64,000 nucleotides of DNA from Paracidovorax citrulli. Lineage in GTDB: Bacteria > Pseudomonadota > Gammaproteobacteria > Burkholderiales > Burkholderiaceae_C. The stretch covers positions 1 through 64,000 of the forward strand of contig NZ_FNEY01000008.1 of NCBI RefSeq assembly GCF_900100305.1. Direction: 5' to 3'. Positions within the stretch are counted from its first letter, which is position 1; every line of letters begins with the position of its first letter. The notes under the pieces are model-generated. The model did not search any database, was not told the origin of the DNA, and saw nothing but the letters and a program-made list of their open reading frames with translations. This document shows, piece after piece, positions 53,422 to 63,227 of this stretch. Both the position numbers and the translations under genes were made by a program.

Positions 53422-53946
53422 TCAGCGGTCCAGCACGATGCGCAGCGTGGCCTCCGGCAGCGGGCTCTGGCGGTGCGCGGTCAGCCGGCCGTCGTCCAGC
53501 CTGCTGGTATCGACCGTCCAGCCGGGTATCGCTATGGCATCGCCATCGAGCCAGGCGAAGAGCGCCGCGACGGGCAGCGCGCTGCCCGTCAGTTCGAGCA
53601 CCAGCGCGTCGAGCGATGGGGAAGTGCGGCGCTCGCCGCCCTTTTGCAGCACGGCGCCGGCAGGGGACCATTCCAGGGTGGCGAGCACGTTGCCCAGAGG
53701 GTTCAGGAGCACGAGCTCTCCCTGCTGCGGTCCGCCGCTCAACTCGAATCCGGCGCTGACGGGCGCCACCGCGGGGTCGTCCACCTGCAGGGCCATGCGG
53801 CCGTTCCACTGACGCGTGCCCGGCTGCGCCGCGGTCCTGGGCGGGCGGGGCGGGGTGGCGCATCCGGCCAGCACCAGCGCGAATCCTGCCACGACTCCGA
53901 TCAGACTGCGGCGCAGTGGCACCGCGGGCAAGGACGCCACCCTCAC
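53422..53946 (-). CDS. lolB: Outer-membrane lipoprotein LolB
   Basis: The 174-residue lipoprotein has a signal with lipobox LAGC (about residue 24) and the LolB pattern QWNGRMALQVDDP, FELSGGPQQGELVLLNPLGN and LPVAALFAWLDGD. LolB receives lipoproteins from LolA and inserts them in the outer membrane. The start chosen is the GTG at 53946, which overlaps the stop of the TPR gene (GTGA) and follows GAAGG; a second GTG two codons later is possible. The lolB-ispE pair is conserved. Confidence 0.88.
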   Translation of the reverse strand: MRVASLPAVPLRRSLIGVVAGFALVLAGCATPPRPPRTAAQPGTRQWNGRMALQVDDPAVAPVSAGFELSGGPQQGELVLLNPLGNVLATLEWSPAGAVLQKGGERRTSPSLDALVLELTGSALPVAALFAWLDGDAIAIPGWTVDTSRLDDGRLTAHRQSPLPEATLRIVLDR

Positions 53947-55730
53947 GGGGCGGCCTTCAGCCGCTTGATGGTTTCCTGCAGCGTTTCGTTGTCCTTGTTC
54001 AGCTGCAGTCCGGTGCGCCAGACCTGCAGGGCCCTGGAGCGCTCGCCCATGGTCCACAGCACCTCGCCCAGGTGGGCCGCGATCTCGGGGTCGGGCTGGC
54101 GCTGGAAGGCTTCGTTCAACAGCCGCGCGGCCTCGGCGTGATTGCCCAGGCGGAACTCCACCCAGCCCAGGCTGTCGGTGATGAACGGATCCCTGGGCGC
54201 GTAGGTCAGGGCCTTCTGGATCAGTTGCCGGGCTTCCTGGAGGCGGATGCCACGCTCGGCCAGCGAATAACCGAGCGCGTTGTAGGCGTGGTGGTAGTCG
54301 GGGCGCTTTTCGATGATCTGGCGCAGCAGCCGCTCCATGCCGGCCAGGTCGCCGGCCTTCTCGGCCAGCATGGCCTGGTCGTATGCCAGGTCGTAATCGC
54401 CCGGCGCCATCGCCACGGCCTTGCCCTGCACCTCGAACGCCTGCTGGTACTGCTTGGCGTCGCGCAGCAGTTGCGCCTCGGCCACGAGCTTCTGGCGTTC
54501 TTCCACCGGGTTTCGGGCCGGCAGGCGGCGGATCAGCGCGATGCCTTCGTTCAGTTTGCCCTGCCGCGCCAGCAGCGAAGCGCGCCGCGTCTGAGCGGCC
54601 AGGAGTTCGGATGAATTCTCGATTTTTCCGAGCCAGGCTTCCGCCTGGGCGAGGTCGCCGCGCTTTTCGGCGATCTGCGAGCGCAGCAGGTAGGCCTGGC
54701 CCATGGCGGCCTTGCGCGGGTCCGTGGGCGGATAGGACTGCAGCAGGCGTTCGAACTGTTCCAGCGCCGATTCGGATTCCTGCAGGCGGTCGGATTGCAG
54801 GGCCAGGGTCGCTTTCAGCAGCCAGGCCTCGGCCATGTCCGGGGCTTCCCGCGTGAGCAGGTCCAGCTGCGTCCCGGCCTCCGAATAGCGCTGCAGGTTG
54901 AGGAGGACCCCCGCGTAGGCCATGCGGATCTCCGGCTGGGGCTTGCCGCCCATGTACCGGGCCACCAGCGGCTCGGCGTCGGCTTCTCCCGCCTCGACGA
55001 GCTGCAGCGAGAGCAGGGCCGCCGCGTCCAGCGTGGGCTCCTGCGCCAGGGCGTTGCGGGCGGCCTCGAGCGCGCCCTTGCGGTCGCCGGCAGCGAGCCG
55101 CATCCGCCCCAGCGCCGTCCAGGCGAGCGGCCCGGTCGCCGGGTTCTGCAACTGGTCCGCCAGGGCCTTCTCGACGATGGCGGCCGCGGCTGCCTTGTCA
55201 GATGCGCGTCCGTACAGTTGCGGAATGGCCTGGAGTGACAGCAGCCGGTCCTTCGGCGGAGACTGCGCCAGTTCCTGCCGCAGCAGGTCGCCCGTCTCGT
55301 GGATGCGGTTGAGCGCGATGAGGATCTGCAGCACGTAGCGATTGGCCTCGCGCGATTGCGGCTGGGCTTCCTTCCAGGCACGCGCTGCCGCCAGGGCGTA
55401 TTCGCCGGAGCGCGACTGCAGCGCGATGTCCGTCGCGCGCCGGTAGAGCTGGGCGTCGCCGCTGCGCCGGGCCGCTTCGAGCATGAGGGCATAGCCGGTG
55501 CCGGGGTCTCCCTGGCTGGTGCTCAGTTCGCCGACGAGGATGTCGTAGAACAGTTCGGCATCCAGGGCTGCGCGCGCTTCGCTGTTGGGGATGTTCTCCA
55601 CCTGCAGTTCCGTCTGCTGGGTTCGCGCGGAGGGGGGCGGGGGAGCAGCCGGGGCCGCGAAAGAGGGCGCCGCCACGGCATACAGTGCGCACAGCAAAGC
55701 GGCACTCCGAAGTCGATGTGATTGCTCCAT
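53943..55730 (-). CDS. Secreted TPR-repeat protein upstream of lolB
   Basis: The 595-residue protein has a signal peptide ([20 protein letters not shown], ending SFA) and a series of tetratricopeptide repeats from about residue 50 to the end, for example [41 protein letters not shown] and [23 protein letters not shown] proteins act as scaffolds; this one, conserved beside lolB, is probably periplasmic or outer-membrane attached. The start at 55730 gives a direct signal peptide; an ATG six codons earlier is possible. Only 47 bp separate it from divergent mutM. Confidence 0.85.
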   Translation of the reverse strand: MEQSHRLRSAALLCALYAVAAPSFAAPAAPPPPSARTQQTELQVENIPNSEARAALDAELFYDILVGELSTSQGDPGTGYALMLEAARRSGDAQLYRRATDIALQSRSGEYALAAARAWKEAQPQSREANRYVLQILIALNRIHETGDLLRQELAQSPPKDRLLSLQAIPQLYGRASDKAAAAAIVEKALADQLQNPATGPLAWTALGRMRLAAGDRKGALEAARNALAQEPTLDAAALLSLQLVEAGEADAEPLVARYMGGKPQPEIRMAYAGVLLNLQRYSEAGTQLDLLTREAPDMAEAWLLKATLALQSDRLQESESALEQFERLLQSYPPTDPRKAAMGQAYLLRSQIAEKRGDLAQAEAWLGKIENSSELLAAQTRRASLLARQGKLNEGIALIRRLPARNPVEERQKLVAEAQLLRDAKQYQQAFEVQGKAVAMAPGDYDLAYDQAMLAEKAGDLAGMERLLRQIIEKRPDYHHAYNALGYSLAERGIRLQEARQLIQKALTYAPRDPFITDSLGWVEFRLGNHAEAARLLNEAFQRQPDPEIAAHLGEVLWTMGERSRALQVWRTGLQLNKDNETLQETIKRLKAAP

Positions 55731-55777
55731 CGACTCATAATAATCCATGCCAGATACTGTTTGCGGAGCCCGACCAT

Positions 55778-56593
55778 ATGCCTGAGTTGCCCGAGGTCGA
55801 AGTCACGCGCCGCGGCATCGCGGACGCCGTGGCGGGTGCGGTGATCGAGTCCGTGGTCCTGGGGAAGTCGCTGCGCTGGCCCCTGGGCCGTGCTCCCGAA
55901 GACCTGCACGGCCTGCGCGTCGTGGCCGTGCGGCGCCGCGGCAAGTACCTGCTGCTGGACCTGGACCGCGGCATGCTGCTGATCCATCTCGGCATGTCCG
56001 GAAGTCTGCGCTTCGACCGGAGCGCCGATGCACCCGGCGCGCACGACCATTTCCTCATGGCCACCAGCCGGGGCACCCTGCGCCTGAAGGACCCGCGCCG
56101 CTTCGGTGCCGTCGTCTGGGCGGATTCCGAGACGAGCCCGCAAGCGGTGAAGCTGCTGGGCCGGCTCGGAGTGGAACCGCTCGGCGATACGTTCACGCTG
56201 GAGGGCTTCGTGGCGGCGCTGCGGGCCAGCCGCCTGCCCGTCAAGCAGTTCCTGCTCGGGGGCAGGGCGGTGGTCGGTGTCGGCAACATCTATGCGTCCG
56301 AAGCGCTGTTCCTGGCCGGCATCCGGCCGACGGCGCGTGCCTCGTCGATCGGGCCCCTGCGCGCCCGGCGCCTGCACGAGGCGATCCGCGCGGTGCTGGC
56401 CCGGGCGGTGGAACGAGGCGGCAGCACCCTGCGGGACTTCGCCGGCGTGGATGGCAACGCCGGGCATTTCCAGCTCGAAGCCCACGTCTATGGGCGCGAG
56501 GGCCTGCCGTGCCGTACCTGCGGCACGCCGATACGCTCCATGCGGCAGGGGCAGCGCAGCACGTACTATTGCATCCGCTGCCAGCGTCCCTGA
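55778..56593 (+). CDS. mutM: Formamidopyrimidine-DNA glycosylase
   Basis: The 271-residue bifunctional glycosylase/AP lyase removes 8-oxoguanine. It begins [13 protein letters not shown], whose Pro 2 becomes the catalytic N-terminus and whose Glu 3 takes part in catalysis. The family block [17 protein letters not shown] and the C-terminal zinc finger ([11 protein letters not shown] to YYCIRCQRP) are intact. The start is fixed by the need for Pro 2. Together with mutY, 2 kb downstream, it forms two parts of the GO repair system. Confidence 0.96.
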   Translation: MPELPEVEVTRRGIADAVAGAVIESVVLGKSLRWPLGRAPEDLHGLRVVAVRRRGKYLLLDLDRGMLLIHLGMSGSLRFDRSADAPGAHDHFLMATSRGTLRLKDPRRFGAVVWADSETSPQAVKLLGRLGVEPLGDTFTLEGFVAALRASRLPVKQFLLGGRAVVGVGNIYASEALFLAGIRPTARASSIGPLRARRLHEAIRAVLARAVERGGSTLRDFAGVDGNAGHFQLEAHVYGREGLPCRTCGTPIRSMRQGQRSTYYCIRCQRP

Positions 56594-56679
56594 TTTGAAT
56601 GGGCAATGCCGCCCGGGGTACTGATATATTTTGCAGGTGCCTGCAGGGCCGCAGCGCAGCATCCACCTCCAGGAGCACC

Positions 56680-58641
56680 GTGGGACCTTCTTTCAACGAG
56701 CAATTCGACCAGCATGGCGCCTGGCGGCGCGCGTTCGCGCTGCAACTGAAGCACCTGGGGGAATGGATGTCGTCCCATGCCCTCATGGATGCCGCCATCG
56801 AGGAAAAGCTGCGCCGCCTGGAAGACCAGGTGCGCAGCGACAGGGTCATGGTCGCATTCGTCGCGGAATTCTCGCGCGGCAAGTCCGAGCTCATCAACGC
56901 GATCTTCTTCGCCGACTACGGCCGCCGCATCATGCCGGCCAGCGCGGGGCGCACCACGATGTGCCCTACCGAACTCGGGTACGACCCGGCGCTGCCCAAC
57001 AGCCTCAGGCTGCTGCCCATCGATACGCGCAAGCAGTCCCAGGGCCTCGCCGAATGGCGGCTGCGGCCGGACCAGTGGACCGAAGTCCCGCTGAACGTCG
57101 GCGATGCCGAGCAGCTCGCCCAGGCCATCGAGAAGGTGTCTGAAGTGCGCAGGGTCCCGCAGGACGAGGCGCGCGCCCTCGGCTTCTGGCACGACGACCA
57201 GCCGCAGGAGAATCCCGTGCCCGACGCGAACGGGCTGGTGGAGGTGCCGGCGTGGCGCCATGCGCTGATCAATATTCCCCACCCCCTGCTGCGGCAGGGC
57301 CTGGTCATCCTGGACACTCCCGGCCTCAATGCCGTGGGTGCCGAGCCGGAACTCACCATCAATCTCATCCCCCAGGCCCATGCCGTGCTGTTCATCCTGG
57401 GCGCGGATACCGGCGTCACGCGGTCGGACCTGGAGATCTGGCGCCAGCACGTGGCGCCGTCCGTGGGCCACGCGGATGCGCAGCTGGTGGTGCTCAACAA
57501 GATCGACACCTTGTGGGACACGCTGAACTCCCCGACCCAGGTGCAGGAGCAGCTGGACCGGCAGCGGCTGGCCTCCGCCGACATGCTGGGCGTGGCGCCC
57601 GACCAGGTGCTGCTGGTGTCCGCCCAGAAGGGCCTGGTGTCCAAGATCCACTGCGACGACGTGTTGCTGGAGTCGAGCGGGCTGCCGGCGCTGGAAGATG
57701 CCCTGGCTCAGGGAGTGATGGGCAAGCGCCAGGCCATCCTGCGCTCGGCCGTGACGGCCGGCGTGGCGTCCCTGCGCTCGGAGGCGGGCCGGACGATCAA
57801 CATCCGCCGCCGCGACCTCGACGACCAGATGCTGGAACTGCGCAGCCTGCGCGGCAAGAATGCATCGGTGATCGAATCCATGCGCGTGCGCATCGAGCAG
57901 GAGCAGCGCGAATTCGACGCCAGCGCCGCCAAGATCCAGGCGGTGCGCGCCGTGCACCTGAAGCTGCTGCGCGACATCTTCCATGATCTGGGCGCGCGCT
58001 CGCTCAAGGCGGAGATGACGGCGCTGGTCGAAACCCTTCAGCAAAAGGGGATCAAGCTCGGGGTCCGCAAGGTGTACGCGGATACGTTCGAGCGCCTGCG
58101 CGCCATCATGGACAAGGCCCAGGCCTCCGCCACCGAAATCCACGCCATGCTGGGCGGAACGTTCCGCCAGCTCAACGCGGACTTCGGCTTTTCGCTGCAG
58201 GTGCCCGCCACGCCGCGGCTCGAGGGGTTTCTCACGGAGATCCAGCAGATCGAAAGCCGCCACCTGCAGTACATCGGGGTAGGCAACACCCTGCGGCTGG
58301 CGCAGCCCGACTTCACGCAGCGCCTCGTGCGGGCGCTGGGAATGCGCCTGCGCACGGTGTTCGAATCGGCCGCGAACGACCTGGAGCTGTGGAGCAAGTC
58401 CGCCACCGCGCAACTCGATGCGCAACTGCGGGAGCGCAAGCGCAGCTTCGCCCGGCGCATCGAGGCCGTGGACCGCATCCAGCACGCCGCCAGTGGCCTC
58501 GTGGAACGCATCGCGGAGATCGAGCAGGCCGAGCAGGAACTCGCGCAACTGGAGGCGCGCCTGCACGAGCTGACGGAGCAACTGGCTTCCCTGCCGGCGG
58601 AAAACGGCAAGCCCCAGCCCCGGGCGCCGCTGTCCGCATGA
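56680..58641 (+). CDS. Dynamin-like GTPase upstream of mutY
   Basis: The 653-residue protein has a dynamin-type GTPase domain (about 50-330) and a long helical C-terminal part with coiled coil (about 590-640). G1 is FVAEFSRGKSELIN (about 62-70), with Ala in place of the usual first Gly; G3 is LDTPGLNAVG (about 212); G4 is LNKIDTLW (about 271). Bacterial dynamin-like proteins remodel or repair membranes, but this subgroup has no assigned role. The start is GTG at 56680, five bases after AGGAG. It overlaps mutY by four bases. Confidence 0.85.
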   Translation: MGPSFNEQFDQHGAWRRAFALQLKHLGEWMSSHALMDAAIEEKLRRLEDQVRSDRVMVAFVAEFSRGKSELINAIFFADYGRRIMPASAGRTTMCPTELGYDPALPNSLRLLPIDTRKQSQGLAEWRLRPDQWTEVPLNVGDAEQLAQAIEKVSEVRRVPQDEARALGFWHDDQPQENPVPDANGLVEVPAWRHALINIPHPLLRQGLVILDTPGLNAVGAEPELTINLIPQAHAVLFILGADTGVTRSDLEIWRQHVAPSVGHADAQLVVLNKIDTLWDTLNSPTQVQEQLDRQRLASADMLGVAPDQVLLVSAQKGLVSKIHCDDVLLESSGLPALEDALAQGVMGKRQAILRSAVTAGVASLRSEAGRTINIRRRDLDDQMLELRSLRGKNASVIESMRVRIEQEQREFDASAAKIQAVRAVHLKLLRDIFHDLGARSLKAEMTALVETLQQKGIKLGVRKVYADTFERLRAIMDKAQASATEIHAMLGGTFRQLNADFGFSLQVPATPRLEGFLTEIQQIESRHLQYIGVGNTLRLAQPDFTQRLVRALGMRLRTVFESAANDLELWSKSATAQLDAQLRERKRSFARRIEAVDRIQHAASGLVERIAEIEQAEQELAQLEARLHELTEQLASLPAENGKPQPRAPLSA

Positions 58642-59729
58642 AGCGCGAGGTCCCCGACATCGCCACCGAAGTGGTGCGCTGGCAGGCCGTGCACGGCCGC
58701 AACCACCTGCCGTGGCAGCAGACGCGCGACCCCTACCGGGTCTGGCTGTCCGAAATCATGCTGCAGCAGACGCAGGTCAACACGGTGCTGGACTATTACA
58801 CCCGGTTCCTGGAGCGGTTCCCCGACGTGCGCGCCCTGGCCGCGGCGCCGGAGGACGACGTCATGGCCCTCTGGAGCGGGCTGGGCTACTACAGCCGCGC
58901 CCGCAACCTGCACCGCTGCGCCAGGGAGGTCGTGGATCGGTACGGCGGGGAATTTCCGCGCTCCGCCGAGGCCCTGGCCGGCCTGCCTGGCATCGGCCGT
59001 TCCACGGCCGGCGCGATCGCCTCCTTCTGCTTCGCGGAGCGCGTGCCCATTCTGGACGCCAATGTCCGGCGGGTGCTCACGCGGGTGCTCGGCTTCGATG
59101 CCGACCTGGCCGTCGCCCGCAACGAGCGTGACCTGTGGGACCGTGCCAGCGAACTCCTGCCGCACGACGATCTGCAGGAGGCCATGCCCCGCTACACGCA
59201 GGGCCTGATGGATCTGGGCGCGAGCCTCTGCACGCCCCGCAAGCCCGCCTGCATTCTCTGCCCCCTGCAACCGCAATGCGTGGCCGCCGTGGCCGGCAAT
59301 CCCGAGGATTACCCCGTGCGCACGCGCAAGCTGCTGCGGCGGGCGCAGGCATGGTGGTTTCCGCTGCTGCACGACGGCGAGGGGCGCCTCTGGCTGCAGC
59401 GCAGGCCTTCCGAGGGCATCTGGGCCGGCCTGCATTGCCCGCCCATGTTCGACAGCCGGGAGGATGCGCTGCAATGGCTCGCGCAGCGCGGCGCGGGCCG
59501 CACGCCGCGGGAACTGGACACCGTGTTCCATGTCCTCACGCACCGGGACCTGCACCTGCATCCCCTGCTGGTGCGCGGGCCGGAAACTGCCGCGCCCGGC
59601 CAGGCCGAAGCGGCGCAGGAGGGCGGCTGGTACACAGCCGCGCAATGGAAGGCGCTGGGATTGCCGGCCCCCGTGCGCAAGCTGCTGGAACAGTTGCAGC
59701 TGCCCGCTGCGGGAGCCGTGGAGGCCTGA
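58638..59729 (+). CDS. mutY: A/G-specific adenine DNA glycosylase
   Basis: The 363-residue enzyme removes adenine opposite 8-oxoguanine. Present are the catalytic Glu in SEIMLQQTQVNTV, the helix-hairpin-helix LAGLPGIGRSTAGAIASFC, the catalytic Asp in VPILDANVRRVLTRV, the 4Fe-4S ligands in CTPRKPACILCPLQPQC (C-x6-C-x2-C-x5-C) and a C-terminal Nudix-like domain that reads 8-oxoG. The ATG overlaps the stop of the dynamin-like gene (ATGA). Confidence 0.96.
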   Translation: MKREVPDIATEVVRWQAVHGRNHLPWQQTRDPYRVWLSEIMLQQTQVNTVLDYYTRFLERFPDVRALAAAPEDDVMALWSGLGYYSRARNLHRCAREVVDRYGGEFPRSAEALAGLPGIGRSTAGAIASFCFAERVPILDANVRRVLTRVLGFDADLAVARNERDLWDRASELLPHDDLQEAMPRYTQGLMDLGASLCTPRKPACILCPLQPQCVAAVAGNPEDYPVRTRKLLRRAQAWWFPLLHDGEGRLWLQRRPSEGIWAGLHCPPMFDSREDALQWLAQRGAGRTPRELDTVFHVLTHRDLHLHPLLVRGPETAAPGQAEAAQEGGWYTAAQWKALGLPAPVRKLLEQLQLPAAGAVEA

Positions 59730-59756
59730 GCCGGGGTGCCCGGGCAGGGCGGCCGT

Positions 59757-60629
59757 CTAGCGCCCGTCGAGTTCCCGGTGCCGTCGCAGCGTCGTCCAGC
59801 GGTCTGAAAATTCCGCTGCGAGCTGCTCGACGAGATACACGGACCGGTGCTGCCCCCCCGTGCAGCCGATCGCCACCGTGACATAGCTGCGGTGGTTCTG
59901 GGCCAGCGGCTCCAGCCAGTGCCCCAGGAAATGGGTGATGTGTTCGCGCATCTGCCGCACCTCCCGGGCCTGTTCCAGGTAATGCACCACCGGCTGGTCC
60001 TTGCCGGTGAGGTTGCGCAGACCCGGCTCGTAGTGCGGGTTCGGCAGCATGCGTACGTCGAAGACATAGTCCGCGTCCACCGGCACGCCCCGCTTGAACG
60101 CGAACGACTGGAACACCAGCGTCAGTTGCCCGGGCAGCGCGGGCATCAGGCTCTTCACGTAACCCTGCAACTGCGCGGCGCGGATGGCACTGGTGTCGAT
60201 GACGTGCGATTGCTCGCGCAGGTCGGCAAGCAGCTCGCGCTCGAGCTCGAGGGTTTCCAGGAGCGCATGCGGCTCGCCATACCATTCATCCCGGGACAGC
60301 GGATGGCGGCGGCGGGTTTCCGAGAAGCGGCGCACCAGCGTGTCCGTCGTGGCATCCAGGAACAGCGAATGCACGGTCACGCCTTCCCCGCGCAGCCGGC
60401 GCAGCTGCTGCGGCACCAGGGGCAGCGCCGTGGCGCTGCGCACGTCCATGGCGATGGCCACCCGGTTGCCGTGGTGCTGGTGCTCGAGCGCCACGAAGGC
60501 CGCGAGGAGTTCGGGGGGGAGATTGTCCACGCAGTAGTAGCCCGCGTCTTCCAGCGCGTGCAGCGCCACGGACTTGCCGGAGCCCGACATGCCCGTGATC
60601 AGCACGATCTCCAGGGTGTCTGCCATCAT
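59757..60629 (-). CDS. rapZ: RNase adapter protein RapZ
   Basis: The 290-residue P-loop protein has Walker [19 protein letters not shown], the block [15 protein letters not shown], a hydroxylated C-terminal region [20 protein letters not shown] and [20 protein letters not shown]. In E. coli RapZ binds small RNAs and guides RNase E to control glucosamine-6-phosphate synthase; in this phylum the targets are less well known. The ATG overlaps the recN stop by four bases, so the two are coupled. It converges with mutY. Confidence 0.93.
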   Translation of the reverse strand: MMADTLEIVLITGMSGSGKSVALHALEDAGYYCVDNLPPELLAAFVALEHQHHGNRVAIAMDVRSATALPLVPQQLRRLRGEGVTVHSLFLDATTDTLVRRFSETRRRHPLSRDEWYGEPHALLETLELERELLADLREQSHVIDTSAIRAAQLQGYVKSLMPALPGQLTLVFQSFAFKRGVPVDADYVFDVRMLPNPHYEPGLRNLTGKDQPVVHYLEQAREVRQMREHITHFLGHWLEPLAQNHRSYVTVAIGCTGGQHRSVYLVEQLAAEFSDRWTTLRRHRELDGR

Positions 60630-62299
60630 GGCCGGGCTCCCTTGGCCGCCGCGCGGCTGTTGTCCAGCATCTCTCGGGCGTGCGCCAGGGTGGCGGCCGA
60701 AGCGCGCTCGCCGCCGAGCATGCGCGCCATTTCCTGGATGCGGCGGTCGCCTTCCGTGGCCGCCACGGTGCTGACCGTTCCCTGTGGGCGGGAGCGCTTG
60801 GACACGACGAGGTGGTGGTCCGCGCACGCGGCCACCTGCGGCAGGTGGGTCACGGCCAGCACCTGCCGGTCGCGTCCGAGCCGCTGCATCAGTTGGCCCA
60901 CGGTCTCCGCAACGGAGCCGCCGACGCCGGAATCGACCTCGTCGAAGATCAGCGTGGGCGCTTCGCCCAGGCGGCTGGTGGTCACCGAGATCGCCAGCGA
61001 GATGCGCGACAGCTCACCGCCCGAGGCCACCTTGCCGATCGGGCGCGGCGTCACCCCCTGGTGGCCCGCCACCAGGAAGGCCACGTTGTCCAGCCCGTGC
61101 GGGCCCGGCTCGGCCTGCGCGTCGAGCGCCACGTCGAAGCGGCCGCCCTTCATGCCCAGCCCCTGCATGGCCTGCGTGATGGCGCGCGCGAGCTGCGGGG
61201 CGGCCTTGGCGCGCTTCTGCGAAATCTCCCGGGCGGCCTGCATGTAGGCGGCTTCGCTGCGGCGGGCCTGCTCCGTGAGGGCTTCCACGTCCGAGGCCCC
61301 GTCCAGGCGTGCGAGCTCTTCCTCCCAGCCGGCGAGCAGCGCGGGCAGGTCCTGCGGCTGGCGCTTGAAGCGCCGGGCCAGCGACATCCAGAGCCCCATG
61401 CGCGCATCCAGCGTTTCGAGCCGGTCCGGGTCCACGTCCGTGTGGCGCAGGTAGGCCTGGAGCGAATGCGCCACGTCCGATGCCTGGGCCAGGCAGGACG
61501 CCAGCACGTCCAGCATGGACTGGAACTGCGGATCCAGCGACGCCTTGGCTTCCAGCAGGCCGCGGGCGCGCACCAGCGGGCCGTGCGCGCCCGATTCATC
61601 GTCCTCCAGCGCCGCCAGCGCGGCCTGGGCCGTGTCGATCAGCGCCTGCGCATGCGAAAGGCGCGTGTGCTGCGCGTTCAGCTCTTCCCATTCGCCATCG
61701 GCGGGGGCGAGTTTCTGCATCTCCGCGATCTGCCACTGGAGCCGGTCGCGCTCCTGCTGGATGTCGTTCTGGCCCGCGACGGCGGCATCCAGTGCCTTGC
61801 GGTCGTCGCGCCAGCGCGTCCAGAGGGGCTGCAGGCCTTCCGGGCGGATGCCGCCGTACGCATCCAGCAGGCCGCGCACAGCGTCCGCGCGCGTGAGGCT
61901 CTGCCAGGCATGCTGCCCGTGGATGTCGAGGAGGCGGGAGCCCAGGGTGCGCATCTGCGTCGCGGTCACCGGCACTCCGTTGATCCACGCGCGGCTCTTG
62001 CCCTGGGTGTCGATGGTGCGGCGCAGCAGCAGGCCGTCCTCCGGTGGAATACCCGCATCGTCCAGCCAGGCCGCGATGGCAGGAGTGCCATCGAATTCCG
62101 CGCACAGGTCCGTGGACGCCGCGCCTTCGCGTACCACCCCCGGATCGGCGCGCGCGCCCAGCAACAGTTGCAGCGCATCGATGAGGATGGACTTGCCGGC
62201 GCCGGTTTCGCCGGTCAGGACGGTGAATCCGGAATGGAGGTCCAGCTCGAGGGACTCGACGATCACGAAATCACGCAGCGCAATCCGCTTCAACGCCAT
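60626..62299 (-). CDS. recN: DNA repair protein RecN
   Basis: The 557-residue SMC-like ATPase acts in double-strand break repair. Walker A is [18 protein letters not shown] near the N-terminus; long coiled coils occupy the middle (about 150-360); the C-terminal head has [16 protein letters not shown], Walker [13 protein letters not shown] and VTHLPQVAA. It starts three bases after the nadK stop, and nadK-recN adjacency is widespread. No LexA box was recognised in front of nadK or recN. Confidence 0.95.
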   Translation of the reverse strand: MALKRIALRDFVIVESLELDLHSGFTVLTGETGAGKSILIDALQLLLGARADPGVVREGAASTDLCAEFDGTPAIAAWLDDAGIPPEDGLLLRRTIDTQGKSRAWINGVPVTATQMRTLGSRLLDIHGQHAWQSLTRADAVRGLLDAYGGIRPEGLQPLWTRWRDDRKALDAAVAGQNDIQQERDRLQWQIAEMQKLAPADGEWEELNAQHTRLSHAQALIDTAQAALAALEDDESGAHGPLVRARGLLEAKASLDPQFQSMLDVLASCLAQASDVAHSLQAYLRHTDVDPDRLETLDARMGLWMSLARRFKRQPQDLPALLAGWEEELARLDGASDVEALTEQARRSEAAYMQAAREISQKRAKAAPQLARAITQAMQGLGMKGGRFDVALDAQAEPGPHGLDNVAFLVAGHQGVTPRPIGKVASGGELSRISLAISVTTSRLGEAPTLIFDEVDSGVGGSVAETVGQLMQRLGRDRQVLAVTHLPQVAACADHHLVVSKRSRPQGTVSTVAATEGDRRIQEMARMLGGERASAATLAHAREMLDNSRAAAKGARP

Positions 62300-62301
62300 G
62301 C

Positions 62302-63198
62302 TCAGTAGCCTCCTTCGTTCCAGCGGAGCTTCTTGCGCAGCGTGGCGAAGTAGTTCCAGCCGCGCGGATGGAGAAAGCGCGCCCGGTAGTCCGAGCGCTG
62401 TACCAGGATGCGGTCGCCGTGCTGCAGGGACGCGAGGGACTGCATGTCGAAATTCGCGCTGACATCGCGCCCGCTGACGACTTCCACGGCCACTTCCATG
62501 CTGTCCGACAGTACGATGGGCCGGTTCGACAGCGTATGCGGCGCGATCGGCGCCAGCACCCAGCCGGGAATCGTCGGGTGCAGCATCGGGCCGCCTGCGG
62601 ACAGGGCATAGGCGGTGGAGCCCGTGGGCGAAGCGATGATGAGGCCGTCTGCGCGCTGGTTGGAGACGAAATGGCCGCCCACTTCCACGCGCAGTTCCAC
62701 CATCCCGGAGGTGGACCCGCGGTTGACCACCACGTCGTTCATCGCCAGTGCCTCGAACACGCACTGGCCCTGGCGCATCACCCGGGCCCGCATGAGGGGG
62801 CGCAGGTCTTCCTCGTACTCGCCGCGCAGCATGGGTTTGAGGACCGTCGGGTACTCGCCCAGGGGAATGTCGGTGATGAAGCCGAGCCGGCCCTGGTTGA
62901 TGCCGATCAGCGGCGTGCGGTACTGGGCGAGCTGCCGGCCGACGCCCAGCATCGTGCCGTCGCCGCCCACCACGAGGCAGAGATCGCAGTCCAGCCCGAT
63001 GCGCTCCACGGAAAGCGCCGGGTAGTCGGTGAACCCCGTGTTCGCGGCGGTATCCGCCTCGAGGGCGACCTCGCACCCCTCGTTGGCCAGGAATCTGGCG
63101 ATGCCGTCCAGCGCGTCGCGCGAGCTGTCGGACATGCCTGCAGAAGTGGGCGCCTGGTACTTGCCGACGAGCGCCACGCGTTGGAACCTGAGCTTCAT
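62302..63198 (-). CDS. nadK: NAD kinase
   Basis: The 298-residue enzyme phosphorylates NAD to NADP. It has the [11 protein letters not shown] motif (CLVVGGDGT), the NE/D block [12 protein letters not shown] and [16 protein letters not shown]. The start at 63198 begins the conserved [14 protein letters not shown]; an ATG ten codons earlier would collide with the hrcA start and is not preferred. There is no good Shine-Dalgarno for either. It is divergent from hrcA across 29 bp. Confidence 0.95.
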   Translation of the reverse strand: MKLRFQRVALVGKYQAPTSAGMSDSSRDALDGIARFLANEGCEVALEADTAANTGFTDYPALSVERIGLDCDLCLVVGGDGTMLGVGRQLAQYRTPLIGINQGRLGFITDIPLGEYPTVLKPMLRGEYEEDLRPLMRARVMRQGQCVFEALAMNDVVVNRGSTSGMVELRVEVGGHFVSNQRADGLIIASPTGSTAYALSAGGPMLHPTIPGWVLAPIAPHTLSNRPIVLSDSMEVAVEVVSGRDVSANFDMQSLASLQHGDRILVQRSDYRARFLHPRGWNYFATLRKKLRWNEGGY

Positions 63199-63215
63199 CG
63201 CGGAAATTAGATCAT

Positions 63216-63221
63216 TAAAAT
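63216..63221 (+). promoter_or_regulatory. -10 element (TAAAAT) of hrcA within an inverted repeat
   Basis: TAAAAT ends six bases before the hrcA ATG, which would put the transcript start at or next to the A of the start codon. It sits inside ATCATT-AA-AATGAT (63211-63224), an inverted repeat. The 29-bp nadK-hrcA gap therefore holds both promoters or overlaps the genes. No CIRCE element is present. Confidence 0.45.
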
Positions 63222-63227
63222 GATTCA

